From Polaribacter marinaquae (GTDB taxonomy: Bacteria > Bacteroidota > Bacteroidia > Flavobacteriales > Flavobacteriaceae): a stretch of 64,000 nucleotides of DNA. Below are positions 34,677-44,826 of the stretch, piece by piece. Each line of letters starts with the position of its first letter. Position 1 is the stretch's first letter. The notes beneath the pieces are model-generated. The model was given only the letters and a program-made list of their open reading frames with translations, did no database searches and was not told the DNA's origin. The position numbers and the translations under genes are program-made. The stretch is taken from positions 1,205,501 through 1,269,500 of the forward strand of contig NZ_CP150496.1 of NCBI RefSeq assembly GCF_038019025.1, written 5' to 3'.

Positions 34677-35900
34677 ATGAAAACTTCTACCACCTTCAGT
34701 ATGCTGTTTTGGTTAAAACAATCTAAAGCTAAAAACGGTAAAGCACCGTTGTACGCAAGACTTACGGTAAATGGACAAAGAGTTGAAATCAGTTTAAAAA
34801 GAAAAATTAAAGTTGCAAATTGGAACTCCTCAAAAAATCGAGTAAAAGGGACAAATCAAGAAGCAAGAACAATCAACGAATATTTAAACCAGGTACAAAA
34901 AGGGATTGTTCAATCTAAAAATGAATTAACACTTGAAAATAAATTCATCACCTCCCAAGCTATTAAATCAAGATATTTAAAAGAAGATGAACAGAACCAT
35001 ACTATAAACGATATTATTAAATATCATAATGAAGATATGGTAAATAAATTAAGATGGGGTACACAAAAGAACTATTATACTACTCAAAAATATATATCAA
35101 GGTTTATTAAAAAACGCTTTAATACATCAGATATGTATTTAAAGCAATTGGATTATAATTTCATTTTAAAATTTGAGAAATTCTTAAGAGAATATCAGCC
35201 ATTAGACCATCAAAAGAAAATGGGAAACAATTCAGTAATGAAGCATATTGAAAGATTTCGAAAAATGATAACATTATCTTTTAAATTAGAGTGGATTGAA
35301 AGAGACCCTTTTATTAATTTTAAAGCAAAATTCGATAAAGTAGAACGAGGTTATTTAACGGAAATGGAATTAGAAAGCATTGAAGAAAAACAATTTTCAA
35401 TACCTCGACTTCAGTTGGTAAAGGATTTATTCATCTTCTCTTGTTACACAGGATTAAGTTATATTGATGTTATCAATTTAACAGAAGAAAATATTAATTT
35501 GGGTATCGATGGAGAATTGTGGATTATCAAAAAAAGAGAAAAAACAAATAAACAGTTAAGGATTCCAATCCTTCCAAAGGCAAAAAAGTTAATCGATAAA
35601 TATAAAACTTACCCAAAACCTGTAATAAATGGAACTATTTTTCCTAAAATTTCTAATCAAAAATTGAATTCTTATTTAAAAGAGGTTGCCGATGTTTGTT
35701 CAATAAAAAAGAATCTTACTTTTCATCTGGCTCGTCACACATTTGCTACTACTGTTACTTTAACTAATGGAGTACCAATAGAAACTGTTTCTCAACTTCT
35801 AGGTCATTCAAGGATTTCCACTACTCAAATTTATGCTAAAGTTATTGAAAGAAAAGTGAGTGAAGATATAGCAGCTTTAAAGAAAAAATTAATTAGTTGA
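34677..35900 (+). CDS. Tyrosine recombinase/integrase, CTnDOT type
   Basis: 407 aa. N-terminal arm-binding domain (FWLKQSKAKNGKAPLYARLTVNGQRVEISLKRKI), core-binding SAM-like domain (about 110-210), catalytic domain with CYTGLSYIDV, the HLARHTFATT box (H-x2-R), LLGHSRISTTQIYAKV with the nucleophile Tyr. In the first box the usual Arg is Ser (TGLSY), as known for IntDOT, so this family can tolerate loss of that Arg. It integrates/excises element 1. Located at the element's right side, next to the shared motif site at 34621. Confidence 0.9.
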   Translation: MKTSTTFSMLFWLKQSKAKNGKAPLYARLTVNGQRVEISLKRKIKVANWNSSKNRVKGTNQEARTINEYLNQVQKGIVQSKNELTLENKFITSQAIKSRYLKEDEQNHTINDIIKYHNEDMVNKLRWGTQKNYYTTQKYISRFIKKRFNTSDMYLKQLDYNFILKFEKFLREYQPLDHQKKMGNNSVMKHIERFRKMITLSFKLEWIERDPFINFKAKFDKVERGYLTEMELESIEEKQFSIPRLQLVKDLFIFSCYTGLSYIDVINLTEENINLGIDGELWIIKKREKTNKQLRIPILPKAKKLIDKYKTYPKPVINGTIFPKISNQKLNSYLKEVADVCSIKKNLTFHLARHTFATTVTLTNGVPIETVSQLLGHSRISTTQIYAKVIERKVSEDIAALKKKLIS

Positions 35901-35926
35901 TGAAAGTAAAATGATAACTTTCATAA

Positions 35927-35964
35927 TTTGACCCACAAAAAATACTAAATTGACCTCCTTTAAT
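35927..35964 (+). promoter_or_regulatory. TTGACC repeats before the hybrid two-component gene
   Basis: TTGACC starts at 35928 and 35950, 22 bp apart (two helical turns). The second reads TTGACCTCCTTTAAT and is matched by TTGACCCCTTTTAAT at 40089-40103 before susC. Likely binding sites of the locus regulator, enabling autoregulation. Confidence 0.45.
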
Positions 35965-36009
35965 CTTTATAAATAGAAATATGTTTATTTTTTAGAAACC
36001 TTATATATT

Positions 36010-39000
36010 TTGAAATACAATAAAATACTTTTATTTACATTTTTAATAACCATATCTTTTTTGAGAAGTTTTGGGCAAACTCAACCAATATTTCAAAAAA
36101 TAGATCAAACTCAGGGTCTTTCAAGCTCAAAAATTACAGGAATTGTAAAAGAAAAAAATGGATTTATTTGGATTAGTACTCAAAATGGACTGAACAGATA
36201 TGATGGTAATATTATAAAAGTCTATAACAAGCAAAATAGTAATATAGAATCTAATGATATTTCTAGCCTTTATTTAGATAGTAAAAATAGGATTTGGCTA
36301 ACTTCTTATGGTGGTGGATTAAATTTATATGATAACATAAATGATGATTTTATATCTTTTAAAAATTTAATTAATGATGAAAATTCTTTTATTTCTAATA
36401 GAATTAATACAATTAAAGAAGATACAAATGGCTTTTTTTGGATTGGTACAGAAAAAGGATTGTGCTTATTTAATTATGAATTAAATAAAATTACTGGTTT
36501 TTCTAATAAGGGGAAAAATAAACTTAACATAACGAGTATTTACCAAGATAAAATGGGCAATTTATGGTTAGGTACTTTTTCAAATGGTTTACTTTACTTT
36601 AACACTAAAAATAAAGAATTTAAAAAAATACATACAGAAAGTAAACAAACAAAAAACCCTATTAATGTAATTGAAGAATTAAATTCTGATAAAATTTTAT
36701 TGGGAACTTCTGGAAGTGGTTTATTAATCGTTGATTTAAAAACTCAAAAAATATCAAACTTTTTCTACAACAATCCATCGTTAAATGATAAGGTTAAGAT
36801 TGTTCGTTCAATCAGAAAAGATAGCGAAGATAATTTATGGATTGGTACAGATGGTTATGGTTTATTTGAATTGCAATATCCAAATAGTAAAGAGCCAGTC
36901 ATTCATAACTATATGTATAATTCTCAACAGGCATCTGTAGCTGGTAATGCTATATATGTAATAACTGAAGATGATGATTCAAATATATGGATTGGTACTG
37001 CTTGGAATGGTATAAGTGTTTTAGATAAAAAAAATAAAACTGAAATTATGCTCAGTGATATTACTGGTTTAAACCCTACTCCTGTTTTATCAATTTTTCA
37101 AAATGAAGAAAATATTTACCTAGGTTTAGATGGTAATGGGCTAAATATCTACAACAAGAAAAATAAAAAGACACTATTTTTTGACAAAGATAAAATAGGT
37201 GCTAAATATATTCAAAAGATCATTCAAACAAAAGAGGGTAATATCTGGTTAGGCACTTTTAGTAATGGACTTCTTAAATTGGATAAAAAAAACAAAAGTG
37301 TAATAAAATATAAAAATGCTTTTAATGATAATTCGTCATTAAGTTTTGATAATGTAAGAGACTTTATTGAAGATGAAAAAGGTGATTTATGGATTGCAAC
37401 TTGGGGAGGTGGTTTAAATTATTTAGATGTTAAAAAAGAAACCTTTTCAAGATTCAATTTACCAAACTATAATTTAGTTTCAATTCTAAAAGACAAAGAT
37501 AAAATCTGGGCAACTTCTTATGGTGGAGGTTTAACTCTTTTTAATGTTAATAAAAAAGAGTTTGTAAACTACAGTTTTAAAGAAAAAGATTCCACTACTA
37601 TAAGCAGTAATAATCTTTTTTCTATTCTAAAAGACACAAATGGATACTTATGGATTGGCACCTCTGGAGCAGGTGTTAATAGAATGAATTTGAGCTCAAA
37701 TAAAGTTGATCGTTTTGAAAATTTTGAAGACATTAAATATAAAACAATTACTTCAATAATTGAAGATAATGAAAATAACATCTGGTTTGGAACTAAAAAA
37801 GGAATTATAAGATATAGTTACGAGAATAATACTTTTACTACTTTCAGTAATTTAAATGGGGATTTCCATATTAATTCTGCTTTTAAAGACAAACAAGGTT
37901 TTCTTTATTTTGGTGGAATTAATGGCGTCCTAAAATTTGATCCAAAAACAGTATCTAATACTAATTTACAACCAAAAGTTATAATTAGAAATTTTAAAAT
38001 TTTTAATAAAGAAGTACCTATAGAAGAAAAAGGAATCCTAAATAAAAATATAAATATAACAACAGAGATTACACTCGAACATTTTCATAATGTAATTACT
38101 TTTGAGTTTTCAGCATTAAAATTTCCAATTTCTACAAATTACGAATATGCAATTAAAATGGAAAATTTTGACGAGGACTGGAGAACTATAGGTAGAGACA
38201 GAACTGCAACTTTTACTAATCTATCTCCAGGAAACTATGTTTTCAAAGTAAAAAGTAAAGAAATTGGTTCAAGTTGGGGAACTGATTTTTCATCACTTAA
38301 AATAAATATTCAAAAACCATATTGGCTAACTTGGTGGGCATATTCCTTTTATTTTATAGTATTCTTAATTTTTCTTTACTTGTTAAGAAAATATATTTTA
38401 GCCTGGGGAAAGTTAAAGTCTAGCTTAGAATTAGAAAAAATTACACATGAAAAAGATACTGAATTATACAATTCTAAACAACAATTTTTTACAAACATTT
38501 CTCACGAAATAAGAACACCAGTAACTTTAATATTAAGCTCTATAAACAGATTATTTGATAATCAAAACACCAAAGATAAAAAGCAAATTAAGGCTGCACA
38601 TACTATTAGAAGAAATAGTAATTTACTTTTAAGATTAGTTAACGAACTTTTAGATGTTAGAAAATTAGAAACGAATGACATTGTTTTAAATGTTTCAAAA
38701 GGAGAACTCATCTCTTTTGCTAAAGAAATTTATTTATCATTTTCAGATATTGCTTCAGATAGAAATATTAAATACATTTTTAATACAGATGAAAATTTAA
38801 TCTATTTATGGTTTGATAATAATCAATTAGAAAAAGTCATTTTTAACTTACTTTCCAATGCATTTAAATTCACAAATGATGGAGGTAAAATTGAATTAAA
38901 AATTGTAGCTATTGCAAATGAAGTACTTCTATCTGTAAAAGATACTGGCATTGGTTTATCTGTAAATGATCAAGAAAAAATATTCAACAGATTTTACCAA

Positions 39001-40002
39001 GTAAAATATACACATACTAAAAATAACAAAGGTTTTGGTCTTGGTTTATCGATAGTAAAAGACATTGTAAAATTACACAAAGGAAACATTAATGTTTCAA
39101 GTGAATTAAAAAAAGGAAGTTCTTTTGAGATAACATTATTAAAAGGAAACGAGCATTTTAATGATAATACAACTATCAATCTCGAAAATTTTGAAGAAGC
39201 AAATACTAAAGAGAAATTACAAAAGAAAATTTCTATTAGAAAAAACAAGAAAGAAACGATTTTAATTGTTGAAGATAATGTTGAAATTCAAGATTCTTTA
39301 AAAGATCTTTTAGAAAACGAAAACTACACAATACTGCAAGCTTTCAATGGTGTTCAGGGTTTAAAATTGGCATCAACAAATTTACCAAATTTAATTATTA
39401 GTGATGTAATGATGCCAGAAATGGATGGTTTTCAATTATCAAACAAAATTAAGGCAAATGGTATTACAAGTCATATTCCTCTTATTTTATTAACTGCAAA
39501 AACGGCAAATGACGATAAATTAAAAGGTTTTGAAAAAGGTGTAGATGCTTATATTACAAAACCTTACAACGAAGAAATTTTAATCAATAGAATAAAAAAT
39601 ATTCTAAAAAACAGAGTATTATTAAAACAAAAATTTACAACTGAAAAATTGGTTAACCCTAAAGAAGTGATTGTAAACTCAAAAGATCAGTTGTTTTTGG
39701 AAGGTATTTATAAAGTTTTAGAAGAAAACTTGCAGGAGAATAATTTAAAAGCAGATGTAATTTCTCAAAGTTTAAATATGAGTCATTCTTCTTTGTATAA
39801 AAAAATAAAATCCTTAACAGGCTTAACTTATATAGAATTTATTAGAGATTATAAATTATCTATCGCAAAACAATTGATTGAAGAAAATGGCTATTCTGTT
39901 TCAGAGGCTTGCTATAAAGTAGGCTATACAGACAGAAAATACTTTAGTAAATTATTTAAAAATAAGTTCAAAGAAAATCCTTCTTTCTATTTAAAACATT
40001 AA
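36010..40002 (+). CDS. Hybrid two-component system sensor/regulator of the galactan locus
   Basis: 1330 aa. Start is TTG at 36010, chosen because it opens a signal peptide (MKYNKILLFTFLITISFLRSFG) with no nearby ATG. Periplasmic part: about 14 Reg_prop blades (repeated WIGT/WLGT with NGL) and a Y_Y_Y domain (about 690-760), one membrane helix (about 775-797), histidine kinase with NISHEIRTP (phospho-His about 832) and ATP-binding G boxes, receiver domain (phospho-Asp about 1132 in ISDVMMPEMDGF), C-terminal AraC HTH. It senses a galactan oligosaccharide and activates the sus operon that follows. Confidence 0.9.
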   Translation: MKYNKILLFTFLITISFLRSFGQTQPIFQKIDQTQGLSSSKITGIVKEKNGFIWISTQNGLNRYDGNIIKVYNKQNSNIESNDISSLYLDSKNRIWLTSYGGGLNLYDNINDDFISFKNLINDENSFISNRINTIKEDTNGFFWIGTEKGLCLFNYELNKITGFSNKGKNKLNITSIYQDKMGNLWLGTFSNGLLYFNTKNKEFKKIHTESKQTKNPINVIEELNSDKILLGTSGSGLLIVDLKTQKISNFFYNNPSLNDKVKIVRSIRKDSEDNLWIGTDGYGLFELQYPNSKEPVIHNYMYNSQQASVAGNAIYVITEDDDSNIWIGTAWNGISVLDKKNKTEIMLSDITGLNPTPVLSIFQNEENIYLGLDGNGLNIYNKKNKKTLFFDKDKIGAKYIQKIIQTKEGNIWLGTFSNGLLKLDKKNKSVIKYKNAFNDNSSLSFDNVRDFIEDEKGDLWIATWGGGLNYLDVKKETFSRFNLPNYNLVSILKDKDKIWATSYGGGLTLFNVNKKEFVNYSFKEKDSTTISSNNLFSILKDTNGYLWIGTSGAGVNRMNLSSNKVDRFENFEDIKYKTITSIIEDNENNIWFGTKKGIIRYSYENNTFTTFSNLNGDFHINSAFKDKQGFLYFGGINGVLKFDPKTVSNTNLQPKVIIRNFKIFNKEVPIEEKGILNKNINITTEITLEHFHNVITFEFSALKFPISTNYEYAIKMENFDEDWRTIGRDRTATFTNLSPGNYVFKVKSKEIGSSWGTDFSSLKINIQKPYWLTWWAYSFYFIVFLIFLYLLRKYILAWGKLKSSLELEKITHEKDTELYNSKQQFFTNISHEIRTPVTLILSSINRLFDNQNTKDKKQIKAAHTIRRNSNLLLRLVNELLDVRKLETNDIVLNVSKGELISFAKEIYLSFSDIASDRNIKYIFNTDENLIYLWFDNNQLEKVIFNLLSNAFKFTNDGGKIELKIVAIANEVLLSVKDTGIGLSVNDQEKIFNRFYQVKYTHTKNNKGFGLGLSIVKDIVKLHKGNINVSSELKKGSSFEITLLKGNEHFNDNTTINLENFEEANTKEKLQKKISIRKNKKETILIVEDNVEIQDSLKDLLENENYTILQAFNGVQGLKLASTNLPNLIISDVMMPEMDGFQLSNKIKANGITSHIPLILLTAKTANDDKLKGFEKGVDAYITKPYNEEILINRIKNILKNRVLLKQKFTTEKLVNPKEVIVNSKDQLFLEGIYKVLEENLQENNLKADVISQSLNMSHSSLYKKIKSLTGLTYIEFIRDYKLSIAKQLIEENGYSVSEACYKVGYTDRKYFSKLFKNKFKENPSFYLKH

Positions 40003-40088
40003 TAGAAATAACCAAACTGCAAGTATATTATCCAAATTATATACTATTTATACCCATTTTATGAGTTTTTAATACTCATTGAATGAAT

Positions 40089-40103
40089 TTGACCCCTTTT
40101 AAT
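40089..40103 (+). promoter_or_regulatory. Candidate operator of the hybrid regulator before susC
   Basis: TTGACCCCTTTTAAT, about 130 bp before the SusC start, matches the element at 35950-35964 in 13 of 15 positions. A small inverted repeat ATGAGT (40061-40066) / ACTCAT (40074-40079) lies just upstream. Regulatory function inferred from the pairing with the regulator's own promoter. Confidence 0.4.
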
Positions 40104-40235
40104 ATCTCTTCTTTCATCTTAATTGCACCTGTAAATAGAAACTATTTGAAATTTCTATATCAGTAATAATCAATTAATCTAAAATAATATTTAATTATGA
40201 CGATTTTCTTAAAAAAAGAAAGAGAATTAAGAAGG

Positions 40236-43196
40236 ATGAAAAATAAACTATGTGTAGTCATATTTTTATGTTTTTCATTTATATCATTTGCACAAAAAAT
40301 TAATGTAAGTGGTAAAATTCTAGATAAAAACAGTAGTACGCCTTTACCAGGAGTTAGTGTTATTGTTAAAGGAACAACAAATGGGACTTCCTCAGATTTT
40401 GATGGTTTATATTCCATAAGTTCAAAAAAAGGAGATATTTTAATCTTTTCATATTTAGGGTACAAAACAAAAGAAATAGAAGTAACCTCATCAAAACTAA
40501 ATATTTCTTTAGAGGAAAGTGCAGAAAGTTTAGACGAAATAGTAATTATAGGTTATGGTTCAACAACCGTAAAAGATGCAACCGGTGCAGTAACAGCAAT
40601 AACATCAAAGGATTTTAATAAAGGAAATATTACTACTGCAGAAAACCTACTAAATGGTAAGGTTGCTGGAGTAACAATTAATACTGGAGGAGAACCAGGA
40701 GCAGGTTCAACAATAAGAATTAGAGGTGGAGCCTCTTTAGGAGCTTCTAACAACCCTTTAATAGTTATAAATGGATTACCAATTGATAATAATACAATTG
40801 GTGGTTCGCGTTCTGTTTTAAGCTCAATTAACCCAAATGAAATAGAGTCTTTTTCTATTTTAAAAGATGCATCGGCAACAGCTATTTATGGATCTAGGGC
40901 TTCAAATGGTGTAATAATAATCACTACAAAAAAAGGTAAGCAAAAATTAAGTGTAAACTTAGATATGAATTTTGGTATAAATACTTTATCTAATAAAGTA
41001 GATGTATTTACAGCAGATGAATTAAGAAATGTAGTAAGTCAGTTTGATGCTAGACCAGATAGAATAAATGCTACTCCTTTACACCCATTATTGGGCAATG
41101 CAAATACTGATTGGCAAGATGAAATTTATAGAAATAGTGCTACCTCTATTATTAATGCATCAGCTAATGGAATGTTATTAGATAAGATTCCTGCTAGATT
41201 GTCTATTGGTAGAACTTTTCAAGAAGGTTTGGTATTAACTTCTCAATTTGAAAGAAATAATGCATCTTTTAATTTAAATCCAACTTTTTTTGACAATAGC
41301 TTAAAGATAAGTGTTAATGGAAACGCTTCTTTTGAAAGAAATAGATTTGCTTCAGGGCAATCTGGTAATGCATTATCATTTGATCCTACGCAGCCTGTTT
41401 TTGATAAAAGCTCTCCTTTTGGTGGATATTTTCAATATTATAAGGATAATAATGATGGTATTCTTAATGAAAATGATTTAATACCATTAGCTCCATTTAA
41501 TCCAGTTGCAGAATTAATACAAAGAAAAAGTATTAGTAATGTTCAACGTTTTTATGGAAACATTAAGCTCGATTATAATTTTAAATTTTTACCTGAATTA
41601 TCTGCTGTTTTAAATCTTGGTTTTGATAAGCAAAATGCAGATGGAACTGTTGTGGTTTCAGATAAAAATCCATTAACTCAAAATAATGGAAGCATTATTG
41701 GGTCTTCTTCAGAATATTCAAATGCTCAAAATAATTCACTTTTAGATGGTTACTTTACTTACAAAAAGGAATTTAATAAGTTAAGTATTGATGCTACTGC
41801 AGGGTATTCCTATCAAAAATTTACCAATAAAAGATATGTTAGTGGAGAGTTACTAGATAATGGCCCTGATACTGAACCTATAGAAAACATAGACCCAAAT
41901 TTAGTGCTTATTGGTTTTTTTGGTAGAACTAATTTCTCTTTCAATGATAAATATCTATTAACTCTATCTTACAGAAGAGATGGTACCTCAAGGTTTAGTA
42001 CAAAGAACAGGTGGGGTAATTTCCCTTCTGCTGCATTTGCTTGGAAAATAAAAGAAGATTTTTTTCCTAATTCACAAACTATTTCATCATTAAAATTAAG
42101 ATTAGGTTGGGGTATTACAGGTCAACAAGATATTGGGCGTAACAATTTAGACTTGTTTTTATCAAGATATATAAAAGGTTTACCAAGTTCACAATATATT
42201 TTCGGAAACACTATCACACAAGTAGGTATACCTCAATTTAGAAATGAAGATTTAAAATGGGAAGAAACAACAACATACAATATAGGGTTTGATTACGGTT
42301 TGTTTAATGATAAAATTTCTGGTTCTATAGAAGGTTTTCATAAGGAATCTAAAGATTTACTGGCAAATGCAGCCATTTCTGATGGTTCTAATTTTAGTAA
42401 TTCAGGGTTTCAAAATATTGGGAATTTCACCTCACAAGGAATTGAGTTTTCTATAGGTGGTGACATTGTTAGTAAAGAAAATTTGAATATTGATTTTAAC
42501 TTTAATACCACATTCATTAAAACTGAAATTAAAGAATTAGCACTAAACCAAGACCAATTAGTTGGAGGTATTGCAGGTGGAACTGGAGGGACAGCTCAAA
42601 TTCATAGAGTAGGTTTTACACCTTATTCATTTTTTGTGTACAAACAAGTATATGACAATAATGGTAAACCTCTAGAGGGTACTTATGCAGATTTAAACGG
42701 AGATAATCTAATAACTGATGCAGATAAATACATTCATCATAATGGAGCTCCAGCTATTACTTTAGGTTTTGCTTCTAATATCAATTACAAAAATATTGAT
42801 TTATCTTTTAATCTAAGAGCCAATTTAGAGAATTATGTTTTCAATAATGTAAATTCAGCTAGAGCTCAATACGATTTATTAGAAAATAGCTCTGTAGTTG
42901 CTAATCTACCAACATCAGTATTACAATCTAATTTCAATACTACAGAAAACGTAATACTTTCTGATTACTATATAGAGAATGCCTCTTTTTTAAGAATGGA
43001 TAACATTGCTCTTGGCTATACTTTTAAGGATGCTTTTAAAAGTAACTCTTCCATAAGGTTATCAGCAAGTGTACAGAATGTTTTTGTCATTACAAATTAT
43101 TCAGGTTTAGATCCAGAAGTATTTAATAACGGTATTGATAATACCATAACTCCAAGACCAAGAACATTTACTATTGGCGCGAATATTAAATTTTAA
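40236..43196 (+). CDS. susC: SusC/RagA-type TonB-dependent outer-membrane transporter
   Basis: 986 aa from the ATG at 40236, which opens the signal peptide MKNKLCVVIFLCFSFISFAQ; an ATG 39 nt upstream adds a charged stretch that spoils it. Carboxypeptidase-like domain (INVSGKILDKNSSTPLPGVSVIVKGTTNGT), TonB box region (ESLDEIVIIGYG), plug domain (GAVTAITSKDF; GAGSTIRIRGGASLGASNNPLIVINGLPI; SIEILKDASATAIYGSRASNGVI-like), 22-strand barrel ending FTIGANIKF. Imports large galacto-oligosaccharides with SusD as lid. Confidence 0.95.
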   Translation: MKNKLCVVIFLCFSFISFAQKINVSGKILDKNSSTPLPGVSVIVKGTTNGTSSDFDGLYSISSKKGDILIFSYLGYKTKEIEVTSSKLNISLEESAESLDEIVIIGYGSTTVKDATGAVTAITSKDFNKGNITTAENLLNGKVAGVTINTGGEPGAGSTIRIRGGASLGASNNPLIVINGLPIDNNTIGGSRSVLSSINPNEIESFSILKDASATAIYGSRASNGVIIITTKKGKQKLSVNLDMNFGINTLSNKVDVFTADELRNVVSQFDARPDRINATPLHPLLGNANTDWQDEIYRNSATSIINASANGMLLDKIPARLSIGRTFQEGLVLTSQFERNNASFNLNPTFFDNSLKISVNGNASFERNRFASGQSGNALSFDPTQPVFDKSSPFGGYFQYYKDNNDGILNENDLIPLAPFNPVAELIQRKSISNVQRFYGNIKLDYNFKFLPELSAVLNLGFDKQNADGTVVVSDKNPLTQNNGSIIGSSSEYSNAQNNSLLDGYFTYKKEFNKLSIDATAGYSYQKFTNKRYVSGELLDNGPDTEPIENIDPNLVLIGFFGRTNFSFNDKYLLTLSYRRDGTSRFSTKNRWGNFPSAAFAWKIKEDFFPNSQTISSLKLRLGWGITGQQDIGRNNLDLFLSRYIKGLPSSQYIFGNTITQVGIPQFRNEDLKWEETTTYNIGFDYGLFNDKISGSIEGFHKESKDLLANAAISDGSNFSNSGFQNIGNFTSQGIEFSIGGDIVSKENLNIDFNFNTTFIKTEIKELALNQDQLVGGIAGGTGGTAQIHRVGFTPYSFFVYKQVYDNNGKPLEGTYADLNGDNLITDADKYIHHNGAPAITLGFASNINYKNIDLSFNLRANLENYVFNNVNSARAQYDLLENSSVVANLPTSVLQSNFNTTENVILSDYYIENASFLRMDNIALGYTFKDAFKSNSSIRLSASVQNVFVITNYSGLDPEVFNNGIDNTITPRPRTFTIGANIKF

Positions 43197-43206
43197 AATA
43201 GAAAAT

Positions 43207-44808
43207 ATGAAAACTAAAAAAAAGATAGTATTTATTAAAACCTTTGTACTCCTTCTCGCATTTGTAGGTTGTACTAATGATTTAAATATTCTCCCTGAAG
43301 ATGAAAACACTTTTTTAGCTGACGATTTTTATAACTCAGAAGAATCTTACAAACAAGGTTTGGCTGGTGTTTATGGAAATTTAGCTTTAACAAGTTCTCA
43401 GGGGCCAGGGAGTTCAAATATTTCTGGTTTAGATGCTGGTACAAGTCAATATGGACGTGGTTTTTGGAACTTACAAGAGCTTACAACTGACGAAGTTAAA
43501 TGGTCTTGGGAAAATGACCCAGGATTAAGGGAGTTAAATAGAAATACTTGGACTTCTGAAAATGTAATTTTAAGAGGCTTTTTTGGGAGGTGTATGACGC
43601 AAGTTGCATTTGTAAATGAATATTTAAGACAGACATCAGAAGAAGTTTTAAATAAAAGAGGTGTCTCAAATAATTTAAAAAATGAAATAGTAGTGTTTAG
43701 AGCTGAGGCAAGGTTTTTAAGAGCTTTAGCATATTATCATATGATGGATTTGTTTGGGAAAGCAGGTTTTATTACTGAGAATGATCCTGTTGGCGCATAC
43801 CAATCACCCGAGTATAATAGAGCACAATTGTTTCAATATATTGAATCTGAATTGTTAGCAATAATATCTAACTTAAAAGAACCTTTGCAAAATGAGTATG
43901 CTAGAGTTGATAAAGCAGCAGCTTGGATGCTTTTGGCTAAAATATATTTAAATGCTGAAGTATATATAAATGAAGACAAATACGCTAAATGCATAGAATA
44001 TTGTGAAAAATTTGAAACAGCTGGCTACACACTTGCTAACAATTATTTAGATAATTTTAAAGCTGATAACAATGAAAATAATGCAAGAAATGAAATCATT
44101 TTTCCTATTGTTTCTGACGGAATTGTAACTCAGAATTATGGACCAACAACTGTTATGATAAATGGTCAAGTGGGTTCACTTGAACAAAACGGAAACAACT
44201 TTGGTGTAAATGCTGGTGGTTGGGGTGGTGCTTTACGTGTTACACGCCAATTTTCTGAAACAATGTTAAATGGAAATTATAATTCTGATGATCGTAACAC
44301 AATTATAAGCACAAATAGACCTATTGAAATAACAGATATTGGCAATAATGGCACAGGTTATATTATTACAAAGTGGTCTAATAAAACTTCCACAGGAACT
44401 AATGGAGCTTCGACAGAAATTGTAGATACAGATTTTCCTATGTTCAGATTAGCAGATGTGTATTTAATGTACGCAGAAGCTTTTTTAAGAGGTGGTGGAG
44501 GTACTGAAAATAAGGCTATAACTTATATTAATCAATTAAGGACAAGAGCAAACAATAATAATAGTATTTCAGCATCAGACTTAAATTTAAATTTTATTTT
44601 AAATGAACGTTTGGTAGAATTACATTGGGAAGGTCATAGAAGGCAAGACCTTATTCGATTCAATAAATATACAGGAGGCAACTACAATTGGTCTTGGAAA
44701 GGAAACTCAGTTTCAGGAATTCCTATAGGTAATAACAGAAAAGTGTTCCCAATTCCAAGTGCAAGTTTAGCTGCAAACCCAAATCTTACTCAAAATTCAG
44801 GTTATTAA
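43207..44808 (+). CDS. susD: SusD/RagB-type glycan-binding lipoprotein
   Basis: 533 aa, start ATG at 43207 chosen for the lipoprotein signal (FIKTFVLLLAFVGCTNDLNILPED). SusD-like TPR helices (RAEARFLRALAYYHMMDLFGKAGFIT; DKAAAWMLLAKIYLNAEVYI) and C-terminal RagB part (FPMFRLADVYLMYAEAFLRGGGG; LNERLVELHWEGHRRQDLIRF; NRKVFPIPSASLAANPNLTQN). 10 nt after susC. Forms the surface lid that captures galactan fragments. Confidence 0.95.
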   Translation: MKTKKKIVFIKTFVLLLAFVGCTNDLNILPEDENTFLADDFYNSEESYKQGLAGVYGNLALTSSQGPGSSNISGLDAGTSQYGRGFWNLQELTTDEVKWSWENDPGLRELNRNTWTSENVILRGFFGRCMTQVAFVNEYLRQTSEEVLNKRGVSNNLKNEIVVFRAEARFLRALAYYHMMDLFGKAGFITENDPVGAYQSPEYNRAQLFQYIESELLAIISNLKEPLQNEYARVDKAAAWMLLAKIYLNAEVYINEDKYAKCIEYCEKFETAGYTLANNYLDNFKADNNENNARNEIIFPIVSDGIVTQNYGPTTVMINGQVGSLEQNGNNFGVNAGGWGGALRVTRQFSETMLNGNYNSDDRNTIISTNRPIEITDIGNNGTGYIITKWSNKTSTGTNGASTEIVDTDFPMFRLADVYLMYAEAFLRGGGGTENKAITYINQLRTRANNNNSISASDLNLNFILNERLVELHWEGHRRQDLIRFNKYTGGNYNWSWKGNSVSGIPIGNNRKVFPIPSASLAANPNLTQNSGY

Positions 44809-44826
44809 AAATTAAAACATATCAAA

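Larger units (their letters stand above)
25389..35900 (+). mobile_element. Integrated mobile element 1 (RteC/Xis/Rep/ATPase backbone, CTnDOT-type integrase)
   Basis: Backbone order rteC - HTH/excisionase - replication-type protein - P-loop ATPase is repeated at 57797-61115 with high similarity, and a tyrosine recombinase of the IntDOT type closes the block at 34677-35900. Cargo: sce7726-sce7725-RES operon and the minus-strand DUF5675 cassette. Ends are approximate: I could not identify convincing direct-repeat att sites. No relaxase or conjugation genes are visible, so it would be at most mobilisable. Confidence 0.6.
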
